From Lysobacter sp. cf310 (GTDB lineage: Bacteria; Pseudomonadota; Gammaproteobacteria; Xanthomonadales; Xanthomonadaceae), in the NCBI RefSeq assembly GCF_900114355.1, contig NZ_FOSS01000001.1, positions 1,104,368-1,168,367 on the forward strand: a stretch of DNA of 64,000 nucleotides, given 5' to 3'. Within the stretch, counting starts at the first letter, position 1. Every line of letters starts with the position of its first letter. The position numbers and the translations under genes were made by a program. Shown in pieces: positions 34,277 through 45,019 of this stretch. The notes beneath the pieces were generated by a model. It was not told where the DNA came from, made no database searches, and saw only the letters and a list, made by a program, of their open reading frames with translations.

Positions 34277-34297
34277 GGCGGACGCGCAAGCTCCGCC
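34277..34297. terminator. hairpin between convergent genes
   Basis: GGCGGA (34277-34282) and TCCGCC (34292-34297) form a stem, with GGGG/CCCC just outside. It lies between the convergent stops at 34265 and 34306. No T tract is present. Confidence 0.4.
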
Positions 34298-34305
34298 GGC
34301 CCCAC

Positions 34306-35220
34306 TCAGTAGAATGCGATGCCCGGACGCAGGATCAAATGGAAGATCAGCGTCAAAGCGATCAAGGCCAGCAACGGCACCGCGAGCGAACGCACCGGTG
34401 CGGTTTCGCCGGCGCGCGCGGGAATCGCGAACCAGGCCGCGGCCTGCATCCACCACAGGCCGATCACGTACTCGGCCACCGGCACGATCGCGACCTGGTC
34501 CAGGCTACCCGGCACCCGCATCGCGATGATCAAAGGCAAGGCCAGTAAGCCCGGCAGGGTCGCGACGCGGAACACGAAACCCGCGCGCCGGCCCGGCGTG
34601 GCGATCTCGTCGGCCTGCGCGGCCAGGCTGAGCAGCGGGCGCAACAGGCGCACCGCGATCCACACGATCAAAGCCATCGCCAGCAAGGCGGCGACGGTCT
34701 TGGTCGCCGCGCTCCACTGCAGGTATTCCATCGCCATGCCGACGTCGTTGCCGGGAAAGATCGCGCCGACCACGAACTGCGGCAGGGCCTGATAGCAGCC
34801 GTGGAAGACCATCCACAGCGCGAACATCCGCCACAGCGCCGAACGCGGCGGGCAGCGCTTGAGCCAGCAGGCGCAGAGTGCGGCCAGGATCAGGGTCGCC
34901 AGCGCGCCCGTGCCCTGGAACAGCTTGGCCAGCGGGTTGTCGCCGTCCCAGTTGTGATTGTTGTGGAACAGGGTCGGCCGCAAGCCCGGCGTGAACGCCT
35001 TGGGCAGGACCAGGAACAGCTCTTGCACGAAGAAGATCAGGCTGAAGCTCAAGGCGTACAGCAGCATCGAGGCCAGGATCAGCTTCCAGTCCCAGGCCGG
35101 CGACGACGAAGCCGCGCGCGGTTGTCCGCGACTGCGCAAGACGCCCCACAGACCCAGCAACACGGGGCCGCCCAGGGCGAAGGACGGAGCGAAGACGGAC
35201 AAGAAACCGGTAGAGGTCAT
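34306..35220 (-). CDS. polytopic membrane protein of unknown function
   Basis: A 304-residue protein with about seven hydrophobic helices, for example FAPSFALGGPVLLGLWGVL, LILASMLLYALSFSLIFFV and ATLILAALCACWL. It has a distinctive loop TLFHNNHNWDGDNPLAKLFQ between helices 2 and 3. No catalytic signature was recognised beyond several His, Asp and Asn residues in that loop, which could coordinate a metal. It is monocistronic and convergent with the oxidoreductase gene. Confidence 0.7.
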   Translation of the reverse strand: MTSTGFLSVFAPSFALGGPVLLGLWGVLRSRGQPRAASSSPAWDWKLILASMLLYALSFSLIFFVQELFLVLPKAFTPGLRPTLFHNNHNWDGDNPLAKLFQGTGALATLILAALCACWLKRCPPRSALWRMFALWMVFHGCYQALPQFVVGAIFPGNDVGMAMEYLQWSAATKTVAALLAMALIVWIAVRLLRPLLSLAAQADEIATPGRRAGFVFRVATLPGLLALPLIIAMRVPGSLDQVAIVPVAEYVIGLWWMQAAAWFAIPARAGETAPVRSLAVPLLALIALTLIFHLILRPGIAFY

Positions 35221-35282
35221 TGCAAGCGAGCGCGGCGGGGATCAGGCGCGAGTGTAGGGCCTTGCGCGGCCGCGCGAACGGC

Positions 35283-35804
35283 TTAGCGCCGGAATTCGTA
35301 GAGCACGTCTTCGCGCAGGCCTTCCAACAGTTCCTCGCTCAACATCGGCAAGGGCAGGCTTTCGCGCGCGGACAGCACGATGTCGGCGTCGAGGGCGCCG
35401 CTGTAGTGATGCATCAGCAGCCCCATATGTGCGTTCTTGGTCTGGGTCAGCATGTCGCGGATGAAGGCCAGCCACGGCGCCGCGGATTCGACCATGCGCT
35501 GCGCGCGCTTGTCCTGCTGCTGGGCGAGCGCGCGCTCGATCTTGGCCTCGCTCCAGCCTTTGCGGCGCAGGCGCTGGACCGCCTCGTCCGTATCCTTGGC
35601 GCGCTCGCGCAGGCGCCGGCCGATCGGCACGTCGCAGTCGCAATGCCCGGGCGTGGTCAGGTAATGACGCAAGCCGGGACCGATCTGGCGGTCGATGCTG
35701 GGATTGGATATCGGCAGCAGACGGCGCCCATGCCTTTGCGCGATCGCCGCCAAGGCGGCGTGGTCGGCGTCGGCGGGCAGGGTGGCGGTGACGAAGCGGC
35801 ACAT
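35283..35804 (-). CDS. hypothetical cytosolic protein
   Basis: A 173-residue protein starting MCRFVTATLPADADHAALAA. It contains LRHYLTTPGHCDCDVPIGRR and a charged helical middle part, RLRRKGWSEAKIERALAQQQ. The CDCD motif and the nearby His suggest a possible metal or redox site, but no family was recognised. It has no signal peptide and no membrane segment. Confidence 0.65.
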   Translation of the reverse strand: MCRFVTATLPADADHAALAAIAQRHGRRLLPISNPSIDRQIGPGLRHYLTTPGHCDCDVPIGRRLRERAKDTDEAVQRLRRKGWSEAKIERALAQQQDKRAQRMVESAAPWLAFIRDMLTQTKNAHMGLLMHHYSGALDADIVLSARESLPLPMLSEELLEGLREDVLYEFRR

Positions 35805-35951
35805 GCGCCCAGTTTAGGCGACGCCTGGCCTGCGGTTCCGCAACGCCCCACGAACCGCCGCAGGTCGGATCAAGGCCTTCCGGCACAAGACCTCCGGTGT
35901 CGCCCGGCCTATAAACAGCGCAGACGCTACCGATGCCGACAGGAGTCATGC

Positions 35952-36866
35952 ATGCCGCCGTCCAGTCCCGTCCCCCACCCGCGCCTGTCCGCCTGGGTCG
36001 AACGCGGCGCCCAGCCGGCGATCCTGGCCGGCGCCTTGCTGCTGTGGTGGAGCCTGCTGCCCAGCGAGGCGGCGACCCTGATCGTGTTGATCGTCGCCTT
36101 GCTGGTGGCCAGTGGCCTGGAGGCCTGGCTGCCGGCGATGCCGGAATGGCGGCAGAGCCTGGGCACGCGCCTGCGCCTGATCGGCGTGTACGCGCTGGCC
36201 TTGGCGCTGTCGGTGCTGCTGCTGGGCGCCTACGAGGCGGTGCTGGGACCGGCCCTGAGCGGGTTCCGCAGCGGCCCCGGCGCCGCGCTGTGGCCCCATG
36301 GTTGGCCGCTGCCGCTGCAGGTCGCGCTGCTGTTCTTCGCCTCCGACCTGATCTATTACTGGATCCATCGCGCCATCCACCGCTGGCCGCTGCTGTGGCG
36401 CCTGAGCGGGCACGGCTTCCACCATGGGTTCCAGAACCTGCACGCGCTCAACGTCGGCACCAACCATCCCTTCGAGGTGGTGTTCCTGATCCTGCCGCTG
36501 GTGCTGCTGGCTGCCGCCACCGGCGCGCCCGAACGCGCGGTCGAAGCCGCGGGCATCCTGCTGATGGTCAACGCGGTGCTGGCGCACGCCAACCTGCGCA
36601 TGCACACGCCGGGCCTGTCCTGGCTGATCACCGGTGCCGACCATCACCGCCGCCACCACTCGCTGGTGTTCGAGCAGAGCAACAGCAACTACGCCTGCAA
36701 TGCGATCGTCTGGGACCGCCTGTTCGGCACCTACAGCCAGGGCCCGGTCGTGCAGACCGGTATCGGCCCCAGCGAGCCGGGCCTGTGGCGCATGTACCTG
36801 CTGCCGTTCCGCGAGCCGACCGACGCCGACACGGTCTCGTCGCGCCAACACGCGCCGCCCGACTGA
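35952..36866 (+). CDS. sterol desaturase/fatty acid hydroxylase family membrane di-iron enzyme
   Basis: A 304-residue protein with four to five hydrophobic helices and AGGAG upstream of ATG 35952. The three histidine boxes of the family are present: HRAIHR, HGFHHGFQN and HHRRHH, arranged ...LIYYWIHRAIHR..., ...SGHGFHHGF... and ...ADHHRRHHS.... Family members hydroxylate or desaturate acyl chains or sterols in the membrane using a di-iron centre and O2. The substrate here may be a fatty acyl chain. It stands alone. Confidence 0.9.
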   Translation: MPPSSPVPHPRLSAWVERGAQPAILAGALLLWWSLLPSEAATLIVLIVALLVASGLEAWLPAMPEWRQSLGTRLRLIGVYALALALSVLLLGAYEAVLGPALSGFRSGPGAALWPHGWPLPLQVALLFFASDLIYYWIHRAIHRWPLLWRLSGHGFHHGFQNLHALNVGTNHPFEVVFLILPLVLLAAATGAPERAVEAAGILLMVNAVLAHANLRMHTPGLSWLITGADHHRRHHSLVFEQSNSNYACNAIVWDRLFGTYSQGPVVQTGIGPSEPGLWRMYLLPFREPTDADTVSSRQHAPPD

Positions 36867-36996
36867 ACTCGGCGGGCGCCGCGCAAGCGTCGCAAAGCCC
36901 GTCGCAGCACGACTTCAGAATTCTTCACTCGCCGATCAGGCACTTCAGACGGTTTCCCGCTGTGATCGCGGCTCCTTCCACCGATGAGAGCCGATC

Positions 36997-38082
36997 ATGC
37001 CCCTGCACCGCCTGCTGTTGTTGCTCGCCCTGGCCAGTCCGGCCGCGTTCGCCGCCGACGACGGCTGGCCGGCCGCGCGCCCCAGCGATAGCGCGTTCGA
37101 TCCGGTCCCGCTGAAGGCGCTGAACGCCCGCCTGGACGACGGCAGTCTCAAGCAGCTGACCAGCGTGATGGCGGTCCAGCGCGGCCAACCCGTGTACGAA
37201 CGCTACTTCAACGGCGCCGACGCCCAGACCCTGCACGACGTACGCTCGGCGACCAAGAGCGTGACCGCCCTGCTGGCCGGCGCGGCCATCGACCGCGGCC
37301 TGCTGCCCGGCGTGCAGGATCGCGTCTACGACCGTTTCCCGGAATTCACCGCTGCCCATCGCGTCGACCCGCGCCTGCGCGCGACCACCCTGGCCGATCT
37401 GCTGACCATGAGCTCGCTGTGGGAATGCGACGACGAGAATCCGTTCTCCACCGGCAACGAGGAGCGCATGTACGTGACCGAGCGCTGGCTGGACTTCGCC
37501 CTGGCGCTGCCGGTGAAGGGCTACGCGCCGTGGATGCGCAAGCCGGCCGACAGCCCGCACGGGCGCGCGTTCGCCTACTGCACCGCCGGTTCCTTCGTGG
37601 CCGGCGCGGTGATCGAACGCGCGACCGGTCAGCCGCTGTCCGAGTTCGCCGCGCAGGCCCTGGAGCGGCCGCTGGGCATCGAACGCAGTCAGTGGAACCG
37701 TTCGCCCGAGGGCATCGGCATGGGCGGCGGCGGCACCCGCTACCGCACCCGCGACCTGGCCAAGTTCGGTCAGCTGGTGGTCGACCAAGGCCGCTGGCAG
37801 GGCAAGCAGGTGATCTCGGCCGGCTACATCGCCGCCATGACCAGCGTGCAGGCCCAGGCCAACGACGAATCCGAGTACGGCTACCAGTGGTGGCGCATGC
37901 ACTTCCAGGTCGGCGGCCGCGACGTCGCCGCCTGGGCCATGTCCGGCAATGGCGGCAACTATGTGTTCGCGGTGCCGGAGCGACAGTTGGTGGTGACCAT
38001 CACCAGCAGCGCCTACAACCAGCGCAACGGCCACACCCAGTCGCGCGAGATCTTCCGCGAGCTGTTGGCCGCGCTGCGCTGA
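36997..38082 (+). CDS. exported serine hydrolase of the class C beta-lactamase fold
   Basis: A 361-residue protein with a signal peptide (1-19, ending AAFAA). The SxxK motif is SATK at 84-87, and the second motif is YCT in AFAYCTAGSFVAGAVIER, where class C enzymes have YxN. The C-terminal part has MSGNGGNYVFAVPERQLVV. These features fit the broad beta-lactamase/esterase/DD-peptidase (PF00144) group, most of which are esterases or peptidases rather than antibiotic resistance enzymes. It is convergent with a CadC-like regulator; only one base separates their ends. Confidence 0.85.
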   Translation: MPLHRLLLLLALASPAAFAADDGWPAARPSDSAFDPVPLKALNARLDDGSLKQLTSVMAVQRGQPVYERYFNGADAQTLHDVRSATKSVTALLAGAAIDRGLLPGVQDRVYDRFPEFTAAHRVDPRLRATTLADLLTMSSLWECDDENPFSTGNEERMYVTERWLDFALALPVKGYAPWMRKPADSPHGRAFAYCTAGSFVAGAVIERATGQPLSEFAAQALERPLGIERSQWNRSPEGIGMGGGGTRYRTRDLAKFGQLVVDQGRWQGKQVISAGYIAAMTSVQAQANDESEYGYQWWRMHFQVGGRDVAAWAMSGNGGNYVFAVPERQLVVTITSSAYNQRNGHTQSREIFRELLAALR

Positions 38083-38083
38083 T

Positions 38084-39637
38084 TCAGGGCAGGTCGGCCG
38101 GCTTCCAGTCGGCCGACGCCACCCGTGCGCGCTGGGCGGCGATATCGGCATCGATGCGCGCCAGCACGCGCGCGTAGCCGGGATCGCCGTGCAGCGCACG
38201 GAACAAGGGCGAGGCCTGCAGGTAGGCGCGGTCGCGATAACCGGCGTCGACCGCGTCGTCGAGCGCGGCCACGGCCGTCTCCGGTTGCCGGCGCGCCAGC
38301 TCCAGCAGCGCCAGCTCCAGATACAAGCTGGGCCAGGGCGCCGGCTGCCCCGCCTTCGGGCGCAGCTCGGCGATGCGCTGGGCGATCCATTGCGGACTCG
38401 GCGCCGGCTCGGCGTACAGCCCTTCCACGGTGAGGCCCAGCGATCCCTGCGGGCGCAGCCGCCGCGCCTGCGCGAACGCGGCGCGCGCGGCCGCGCGATC
38501 GCCGCGCTGCAGGGCCAGCTCGCCCTGCAGCAGGTGCAGCTCCGGATGCGGGGTGCCGCGCGTCAGGGCCTCGTTCAAGGCGCTGGCGGCCTCGTCGTAG
38601 CGGCCGGCGCCGAACAGGCTGCGCGGCCAGGCGATGTTGGAGAACACGTTATCGGGGAACAGACGGAAGTTGGCCTGATGCCGGCGGCGCGCGGCCTCGG
38701 CGAAGCCCAGCAGTTCCAGCTCGCGCGCGACCTGGACGTCGCGGAATCGCACCCGCGCCGGATCGCCGCGCAGCTGCATGTTGCCGCGCAGGGCGTCGGC
38801 GATCTTGCCCTGCTCCTGGTAGAGGTAGGCCAGCGAAGCGCGGGTGTGGTCGTCGTCCGGATCCAGCCGCAGCGCGCGCTCGTAGCCGGCCACGGCCTGG
38901 CCGATATCGCCCAGGCAGTCGTGCGCATAGCCCAAGGCGCTCCAGGCCGCCGCGCTGTCGACGTCGCGGCGCAGCAGCTGTCGGGCCAGGCGCAGGCCGC
39001 GCTCGGCGTTGTCGCGGCCGCCGTTGTAGAGGCAGGTGCGCGCGCTGGACAGACGGCTCAAGCCCAGCAGCGCCGCCGGGTCGTCCGGATCGGCGGCCAG
39101 GGCCTGCTGGTAGAGCGCGATCGCGCGTTCGTTGTTGTCGGCCTGGCCGATGCCGGCGTAGTAGGCCGCGCGCGTCAGCAGCGGCGAACGCGGGCGTTCG
39201 TGGTTCGTACGCCACCACAGCGCCGCGCCCACGCCGATCGTTGCCAATGCCAATGCCGCGAGCCCGGCCCACAACCAGCGCCGCGTTCGCCGCGTCGGTG
39301 CCTGCGGCGCGGTCTCGGCATCCGCCAGCGGCTGCGGCGGCGCGCACAGCTGATAGCCCTGCCCGCGCACCGAGCGGATGTAGCGCGGGGCGCGGCTGTC
39401 GTCGCCCAGGGCCTGGCGCAGCAGCTTGATGCGCTGGGTGATGGTTTCCTCGCTGACCACCGCCGGCGCCCAGACTTCGCTGGCCAGCTGATCGAAACCC
39501 AGCACGCGGTCGCCGTGCGAGAGCAGGCAGGCGAACAGGCGGAAGCTGAGACCGGACACGTCCAAAGCCACGCCCTCGCGTTCCACGCGTTGGCGTTGCA
39601 GGTCGATGCTCAGGTCCAGCAGTTGCAGTCGGGACAC
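38084..39637 (-). CDS. CadC-like transcriptional regulator with TPR region
   Basis: A 517-residue membrane regulator. Residues 1-105 are an OmpR/CadC-type winged helix: LSFRLFACLLSHGDRVLGFD, SEETITQRIKLLRQALGDD and PRYIRSVRGQGYQLCAPP. One transmembrane helix follows (WLWAGLAALALATIGVGAAL, about 120-140). The remaining 370 residues are TPR-like repeats, probably periplasmic. Such ToxR/CadC-type proteins bind DNA while anchored in the membrane and sense periplasmic signals. Targets are unknown; the convergent beta-lactamase-fold gene is adjacent but not divergent. Confidence 0.9.
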   Translation of the reverse strand: MSRLQLLDLSIDLQRQRVEREGVALDVSGLSFRLFACLLSHGDRVLGFDQLASEVWAPAVVSEETITQRIKLLRQALGDDSRAPRYIRSVRGQGYQLCAPPQPLADAETAPQAPTRRTRRWLWAGLAALALATIGVGAALWWRTNHERPRSPLLTRAAYYAGIGQADNNERAIALYQQALAADPDDPAALLGLSRLSSARTCLYNGGRDNAERGLRLARQLLRRDVDSAAAWSALGYAHDCLGDIGQAVAGYERALRLDPDDDHTRASLAYLYQEQGKIADALRGNMQLRGDPARVRFRDVQVARELELLGFAEAARRRHQANFRLFPDNVFSNIAWPRSLFGAGRYDEAASALNEALTRGTPHPELHLLQGELALQRGDRAAARAAFAQARRLRPQGSLGLTVEGLYAEPAPSPQWIAQRIAELRPKAGQPAPWPSLYLELALLELARRQPETAVAALDDAVDAGYRDRAYLQASPLFRALHGDPGYARVLARIDADIAAQRARVASADWKPADLP

Positions 39638-39747
39638 GGCGATACGAGGCAGCGGAGGGAACGCGCACCAGGGCGCGGCGTCCGCGATGCTACACGGGCG
39701 CGCGACCGCTTAGTCGCGTCGACCGTGCTTTCGCCCGCCCCGGAGCG

Positions 39748-40344
39748 CTAGCCCGGCGGGCGCACGCGGAACACCACGCTGATGCGCGGCCCCTGCGCGC
39801 GCCGGGTCTTGGGGATGCCGTGCTCGTGGCTGAGCTGGGAGGCGTGGCTCATGCTCAGCAGGCTGCCGGGCGCCAGATCCACGGCGATGGTCTCGCGCGC
39901 GCCGCGCTGGGCGCGGATCAGCATGCGCCGCGGCGCCCCCAGCGAGACCAGGGTGATGGGATGGCCGCGCAACAGGGTGTGCAGCTTGTCGTGGTGCATG
40001 GCCACGCTGTCGTGGCCGTCGCGGTAGAGGTTCATGCCGATGCGGTTGTACGGCGCCGGCACGCGGGCGCGCACCTGCTGCAGCATCCGCGCCAGCGGCA
40101 ATGCGTCGGGCAGCTCGTCGGTGGCGTAGTGGGCGAGCAGGCGCGGCACATCAACGATGCGGTCGTACATGGGGCGCTGCAGGTGGGTCCAGGCCGCCTG
40201 CGCGTGCAGGGTCTCGAACCAGGCCTGCGCGGTAGCGGCATCGACGAAGCCGGGCCAGTAGCGCACCCCGCCCTCGGCGTCGTCCACCAGGGTCTGGCAG
40301 TCGGGCGCGAACAGGTCGTCGGCGTAGTCGCACAGGGCTTTCAT
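39748..40344 (-). CDS. alkB: alkylated-DNA repair dioxygenase AlkB
   Basis: A 198-residue Fe(II)/2-oxoglutarate dioxygenase. It contains WPGFVDAATAQAWFETL near residue 30, NRIGMNLYRDGHDSVAMHHD with the HxD iron ligands (HHD), SLGAPRRMLIR, SHEHGIPKT with the third His ligand, and RISVVFRVR with the 2-oxoglutarate-binding Arg residues. AlkB reverses 1-methyladenine and 3-methylcytosine by oxidative demethylation. It starts eight bases after the dnaE2 stop in the same direction, making it the last gene of the SOS mutagenesis operon. That would tie alkylation repair to the SOS response. Confidence 0.92.
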   Translation of the reverse strand: MKALCDYADDLFAPDCQTLVDDAEGGVRYWPGFVDAATAQAWFETLHAQAAWTHLQRPMYDRIVDVPRLLAHYATDELPDALPLARMLQQVRARVPAPYNRIGMNLYRDGHDSVAMHHDKLHTLLRGHPITLVSLGAPRRMLIRAQRGARETIAVDLAPGSLLSMSHASQLSHEHGIPKTRRAQGPRISVVFRVRPPG

Positions 40345-40352
40345 GGCCGACC

Positions 40353-43300
40353 TCAATGGAAATCGCGCGAGCTGGTCTGCAGCTCGCCGAGCAGATGGCT
40401 GAGGTCCCGCAGCTCGCGCGCGATCAGATGACGCACGCCGTCGACCTGCTCCCAGCGCCCACGCACCGACAGCAGGCGCGCGCCCAACAGGGCCTTGCGC
40501 GCGCGCAGCGCCACGTCCTGCCACACCACCACGTTGACCGAGCCGTGCTCGTCTTCGAGGGTGACGAAGATGGTGCCGCCGGCCGTGGCCGGGCGTTGGC
40601 GCTGGGTGACGATGCCGGCCGCGTGCACGCCGCGCCCGTGCCGTTGCGTACTCAACTGCTGCGAGTCCATCACCCGCAGCTGATGCAGGCGCTTGCGCAG
40701 CAGCGCCAGCGGATGCGCGCGCAAGCTCAGGCCGACCGCGCGGTAGTCGGAGGCTACGTCCTCGCCCTGGTTCGGCGCCGGCAATTCGATGAGGTCCTCG
40801 TCCGGGCTGTCGGGCAGCAGCGGGCGTTGGCGCTCGATCCCGGCCACCGCCCAGCGCGCGGCGTGGCGATGCCCGGCCAGGCTCTGCAAGGCGCCGGCCT
40901 CGGCCAGGGCGTGACGCGCTTTCTCGTCCAGGCCGGCGCGCAGGCACAGGTCGCGCACGTCCGCGAACGGCGCCTGCGCGCGCGCGGCGACCAGCGCAAG
41001 CGCCATCGTTTTCGACAGGCCGCCGATCTGGCGCAAGCCCAGGCGCAGCGCCGCTTGGCGGCCACCGTCCTCGCCGACGCGCAGCTCGCCGCCCTCCAGG
41101 GTGTTGTCCCAATCGCTGCTGCTCACGTCGATCGGGCGCACTTCCACGCCGATGCGGTCGCCGCGCCCGCGGCGCGCGTCCTGCACGATTTCGCTGGGCG
41201 AGTAGAAGCCCATCGGCTGCGCGTTGAGCAGGGCGCAGACGAAAGCCGCCGGCTCGTGGCGTTTCATCCAGCAGCTGACGTAGACCAGCTTGGCGAACGA
41301 GGCTGCGTGGCTCTGTGGGAAACCGTAGGAACCGAAACCCTTGATCTGCTCGAAGATCTGCTCGATGAAGGCGGAGGAGTAGCCCTTGCCCTCCATCAGC
41401 TCGCGAATGCGCTCGCGATGCGGCTCCATGTCGCCGCCCCTACCCCAGGCCGCCATCGAACGGCGTAGCTGATCTGCCTCTGCCGGCGAGTATCCGGCGT
41501 GGATCACCAGCTCCATCACTTGCTCCTGGAACAGTGGAATGCCCAGGGTCGGGCCGAGAATATGTTTGATTTCCGGTTTTGGGTAATCCACCTTCTCCTT
41601 GCCCTGCCGGCGCCGCAGATAGGGATGCACCATGCCGCCCTGGATGGGACCGGGCCGCACGATCGCGACCTCCACCACCAGGTCGTAGAAATCCTTGGGC
41701 TTCAGCCGCGGCAGCATGCTCATCTGCGCGCGCGATTCGATCTGGAACACGCCGACCGTGTCGGCGGCCTGGATCAGTTCGTAGGTCGGCCCATCGCCGG
41801 CCGGCAGGCGCGCGATGTCCAAGCGATAACCGCGATGGCGTTCGATCAAGTCCACCGCCTTGCGAATGCAGGTCAGCATGCCCAAGGCCAGGCAGTCGAC
41901 CTTGAGCAGCTTCATGGTCTCCAGATCGTCCTTGTCCCACTGGATGATGGTGCGCTCGTCCATGGCCGCGTTCTCCACCGGCACCACCGTGCTCAGGGAC
42001 GCATCGCTGATGACGAAACCGCCGACGTGCTGGGAGAGATGGCGCGGATGCCCGCGCAGCTGCGCGGTCACCGCCAGCACGCGCCGGATCAGCGGGTTGT
42101 CCGGGTCGAATCCGGCCTCGCCCAGGCGCTGCTCCATCGGCGTTTCGCCGTTGCCCCAGCCGTAGCATTCGGCCAGCAGCGCGATCTGATCCGGCGGCAG
42201 CCCGAAGGCCTTGGCCACGTCGCGCACCGCGCTCTTACCGCGGTAACGGATCACGGTGGCGGCCAGGGCGGCGCGCTCGCGGCCGTACTTGGCGTACACG
42301 TACTGCAGCACTTCCTCGCGCCGCTCGTGCTCGAAGTCGACGTCGATATCGGGCGGTTCGCCGCGCTCCTCGGACAGAAAGCGCGCCATCAGCAAACGGC
42401 TCTCGGCCGGATTCACCGCCGTGATGCCCAGCGCGTAGCACACCGCCGAATTGGCCGAGGACCCGCGGCCCTGGCAGAGGATGTTCAAGGAGCGCGCGTA
42501 GCGGACGATGTCCTCCACGGTCAGGAAGAAGGCCTCGTACCTGAGCTTGGCGATGAGCTCCAACTCGCCGTCGATCTGCGCGACGACGGCCTCCGGCGTG
42601 CCGTCCGGCCAGCGCTGACGCATGCCGGCCTCGGTCAGGGCGCGCAGCCAGGTGGTGGGCGTATACCCGTCCGGCACCAGTTCGGCCGGATAGTCGTAGC
42701 GCACCTGATCCATGCGGAAGCGGCAGCGGCGCGCGAGGCGCACGGCGGCGGCCAGCAGTTCGGGCGGATAGATGTTGCCCAGCGCGCGACGCGTGCGCAG
42801 GTGGCGCTCGCCGTTGCGGAACAGCTGCGCGCCGCAATCGGCCAAGGGCGTGTTGTGGCGGATCGCGGTCATGGTGTCCTGCAATACGCGCTGGCGGCGC
42901 AGGTCCATGTGCACGTCGCCGCTGGCCAGCGCCTCCATATCCAGATGCGCGGCCAGCTCCAGCAGGGTGCGCAGACGCGCGTCGTCGTCCTCTTCGCGGC
43001 GTAGCTCCACCGCCAGGAACGCGCGCGCGCCCAACAAGTCGCGCAACCAGCGTCCCTGCGATTCGTCCGGCACGCAGGCCGGCAACCACAAGGCGAATAC
43101 GCCCGCTTCGCCCTCGCCCAGCACCTGCCGCAGATCCTCGCGGGTCAGGCGGTACGCGCCTTTCGGCGCCGCACGCCGCGCGAGGGTGATCAGCCGGCAC
43201 AACCGGGTGTAGCCGTCCTGGGTTTCCACCAGCAACACCAGCTTCAGGCCGCACTCCAGGGTGAACTCGCTGCCCACCACCAGCGGCAATTCGGTCGCGC

Positions 43301-43595
43301 GCGAGGCCTCGTATGCGCGCACGATCCCGGCCAGCGAGCATTCGTCGGTGATCGCCAGCGCTTCGTAGCCGCAGTGCACGGCGCGCGCGAACAGATCCTC
43401 GGCGCTGGACGCGCCGCGCAGGAAGGAGAAGTCCGACAGACAGTGCAGCTCGGCGTAGGCCGGCAGATCGTCGGCGGTGTCGGCATCGTCGTTGGCCGCT
43501 TGCAGGCGCAGCCGTTGCGCGACTTCCCAGGCGCGCGGCGGACGCCCGCCCGGCGTGTCGCGGTCGACGCCGTTCACCGCGTCGTCCCAGCTCAT
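40353..43595 (-). CDS. dnaE2: error-prone DNA polymerase DnaE2 (ImuC)
   Basis: A 1080-residue C-family polymerase. ATG 43595 is used because it overlaps the imuB stop (ATGA) and is followed at residue 46 by [20 protein letters not shown], the start of the PHP domain. Polymerase landmarks are [70 protein letters not shown], and the OB-fold [20 protein letters not shown] near the end. With ImuA and ImuB it forms the translesion mutasome induced by DNA damage. Its length matches DnaE2 of other gammaproteobacteria. Confidence 0.95.
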   Translation of the reverse strand: MSWDDAVNGVDRDTPGGRPPRAWEVAQRLRLQAANDDADTADDLPAYAELHCLSDFSFLRGASSAEDLFARAVHCGYEALAITDECSLAGIVRAYEASRATELPLVVGSEFTLECGLKLVLLVETQDGYTRLCRLITLARRAAPKGAYRLTREDLRQVLGEGEAGVFALWLPACVPDESQGRWLRDLLGARAFLAVELRREEDDDARLRTLLELAAHLDMEALASGDVHMDLRRQRVLQDTMTAIRHNTPLADCGAQLFRNGERHLRTRRALGNIYPPELLAAAVRLARRCRFRMDQVRYDYPAELVPDGYTPTTWLRALTEAGMRQRWPDGTPEAVVAQIDGELELIAKLRYEAFFLTVEDIVRYARSLNILCQGRGSSANSAVCYALGITAVNPAESRLLMARFLSEERGEPPDIDVDFEHERREEVLQYVYAKYGRERAALAATVIRYRGKSAVRDVAKAFGLPPDQIALLAECYGWGNGETPMEQRLGEAGFDPDNPLIRRVLAVTAQLRGHPRHLSQHVGGFVISDASLSTVVPVENAAMDERTIIQWDKDDLETMKLLKVDCLALGMLTCIRKAVDLIERHRGYRLDIARLPAGDGPTYELIQAADTVGVFQIESRAQMSMLPRLKPKDFYDLVVEVAIVRPGPIQGGMVHPYLRRRQGKEKVDYPKPEIKHILGPTLGIPLFQEQVMELVIHAGYSPAEADQLRRSMAAWGRGGDMEPHRERIRELMEGKGYSSAFIEQIFEQIKGFGSYGFPQSHAASFAKLVYVSCWMKRHEPAAFVCALLNAQPMGFYSPSEIVQDARRGRGDRIGVEVRPIDVSSSDWDNTLEGGELRVGEDGGRQAALRLGLRQIGGLSKTMALALVAARAQAPFADVRDLCLRAGLDEKARHALAEAGALQSLAGHRHAARWAVAGIERQRPLLPDSPDEDLIELPAPNQGEDVASDYRAVGLSLRAHPLALLRKRLHQLRVMDSQQLSTQRHGRGVHAAGIVTQRQRPATAGGTIFVTLEDEHGSVNVVVWQDVALRARKALLGARLLSVRGRWEQVDGVRHLIARELRDLSHLLGELQTSSRDFH

Positions 43596-45010
43596 GCGAA
43601 CCACCCGTGCAGCATCCAGCCCTCGCGCTCGCCCGGCGGCGCATAGGCCCAGGCGCGTTGGCCCTGGCCCGTCTCCAGCACGTAGTAATCGCGCCGCGCA
43701 TCGGCGCCGTCCCACCAGCCGCTTTCCAGGCGCTCGGGGCCGGACAGGATGCGCGGCTGCGGATCGCGCAGCGGCACCGGCTGCGGCAGCAGCCACAGCG
43801 GACGAGGCGGACGCGCGGGCGCCGCGCCGATGCGGGCCTCGTCGCCGTCCACGCGTCGCCAGGCCCGCTCCGGGCGCGGATCGCCGGCCGGCGCCACCCG
43901 ATACACCGCCTCGTCGCCCAGGCGCGCGCGCATGCGTTCGCGCAGTTGCGGCCAGGGCTGGGTCTGTTGCGCGCGCAGATCGAACAGATCGCGCGAGGCC
44001 GGCACGAACGGCGGCAGTTCGCGCGCGAGCAAACGCAACGCCACCACCGGCTGCGCGATCTGGACCCGCTCCAGGCGATTGCGCGTGAGCTCGAACAGCA
44101 TCGCCGGCTCGCGCTCCGACGCCAGCAGGCCGACCTCGACGTCGGTATGCGCGCCCTCGTGTTCCAGGCGCAGCACGAAGCGCTGCACGCCGCCGTCGCG
44201 AATCGACAGATAGGTGCACAGATCGCCGAGCAGACGCCGCAGCGGAAACAGCAGCGCCATGTGGCTTTCCACTTCGTAGCCCAGCTCCACCCGCGCATCG
44301 AAATGGTCCGGCGGCGCGTAGTAGCTCAACGGATCGTCGGCCTGCCCGTACAAGCGATCCAGATGCTCCAGCAGCGGCAGACCGAAGCGGCGGCGCAGGC
44401 TGTCGCGCGGCAGCGCGCGCAAGGCGCGCAGGTCGCGCACGCCCATGCGCTGCAGGCGCTCGCCGTCGCCCTCGGGCAGGCGCGCGCGCCGCACCGGCAC
44501 GCGGTCCAGGTAGTCCGTCATCGCGCCGGGATGCGGCAGAGCCAGGCCGTCGCTGAGACCGGCCAGCACGTGCGCCGCGCGCGCGGTCGGCGCCAGCGCG
44601 ATGCGATGGCTGAAGCCCAGCGCGGCAAGTTCTTCGCGCAGCCGCGCCTCGATGCGCGGCCACGGCCCGAGCAGGCGGAAGCTGGCGCGCACCTCCAGCA
44701 CGATGCAACCCGGCCACTGCGCGCTGACCAGCGAACTGTGGCGGTAAGCCCAGGCGGCCAGGAAGCGCTGCCAGCGCGCCTCGGCCTGCGGCTCGTATTC
44801 CACCATCGCGAAATCCGGCAGCAAGGCATGCGCGGCGGTCAGGCGCATGCCCGCGCGCAGGCCGGCTTCGGCGGCGCGGGTGTTGACCGCATGCAGGCTG
44901 CGCAACTGCGTCGGCCCGGCGACCAGGGCCAGCGGCGGGTCGGGATCAGGCAGACGCCGAAGGACGGCGTCCAGCGCCAGCTGCGGCAGCAGTATGCAGG
45001 CCCACAACAT
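43592..45010 (-). CDS. imuB: ImuB, Y-family polymerase-like mutasome protein
   Basis: A 472-residue protein of the Y-family fold, [20 protein letters not shown] at the start. The palm region has [11 protein letters not shown] where active Y polymerases carry acidic metal ligands (LD..), so the catalytic centre is degenerate, as known for ImuB. It is thought to act as the hub linking DnaE2, ImuA and the beta clamp. [14 protein letters not shown] segment and a C-terminal [11 protein letters not shown] complete the family pattern. It overlaps dnaE2 by 4 bases and follows imuA by nine. Confidence 0.92.
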   Translation of the reverse strand: MLWACILLPQLALDAVLRRLPDPDPPLALVAGPTQLRSLHAVNTRAAEAGLRAGMRLTAAHALLPDFAMVEYEPQAEARWQRFLAAWAYRHSSLVSAQWPGCIVLEVRASFRLLGPWPRIEARLREELAALGFSHRIALAPTARAAHVLAGLSDGLALPHPGAMTDYLDRVPVRRARLPEGDGERLQRMGVRDLRALRALPRDSLRRRFGLPLLEHLDRLYGQADDPLSYYAPPDHFDARVELGYEVESHMALLFPLRRLLGDLCTYLSIRDGGVQRFVLRLEHEGAHTDVEVGLLASEREPAMLFELTRNRLERVQIAQPVVALRLLARELPPFVPASRDLFDLRAQQTQPWPQLRERMRARLGDEAVYRVAPAGDPRPERAWRRVDGDEARIGAAPARPPRPLWLLPQPVPLRDPQPRILSGPERLESGWWDGADARRDYYVLETGQGQRAWAYAPPGEREGWMLHGWFA

Positions 45011-45019
45011 GCGCGCGCC

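Noticed and set aside
36997-38082. Antibiotic-resistance beta-lactamase
   Set aside because: The SxxK motif fits, but the second motif is YCT rather than YxN and there is no clear KTG; the wider PF00144 group consists mostly of esterases and peptidases.
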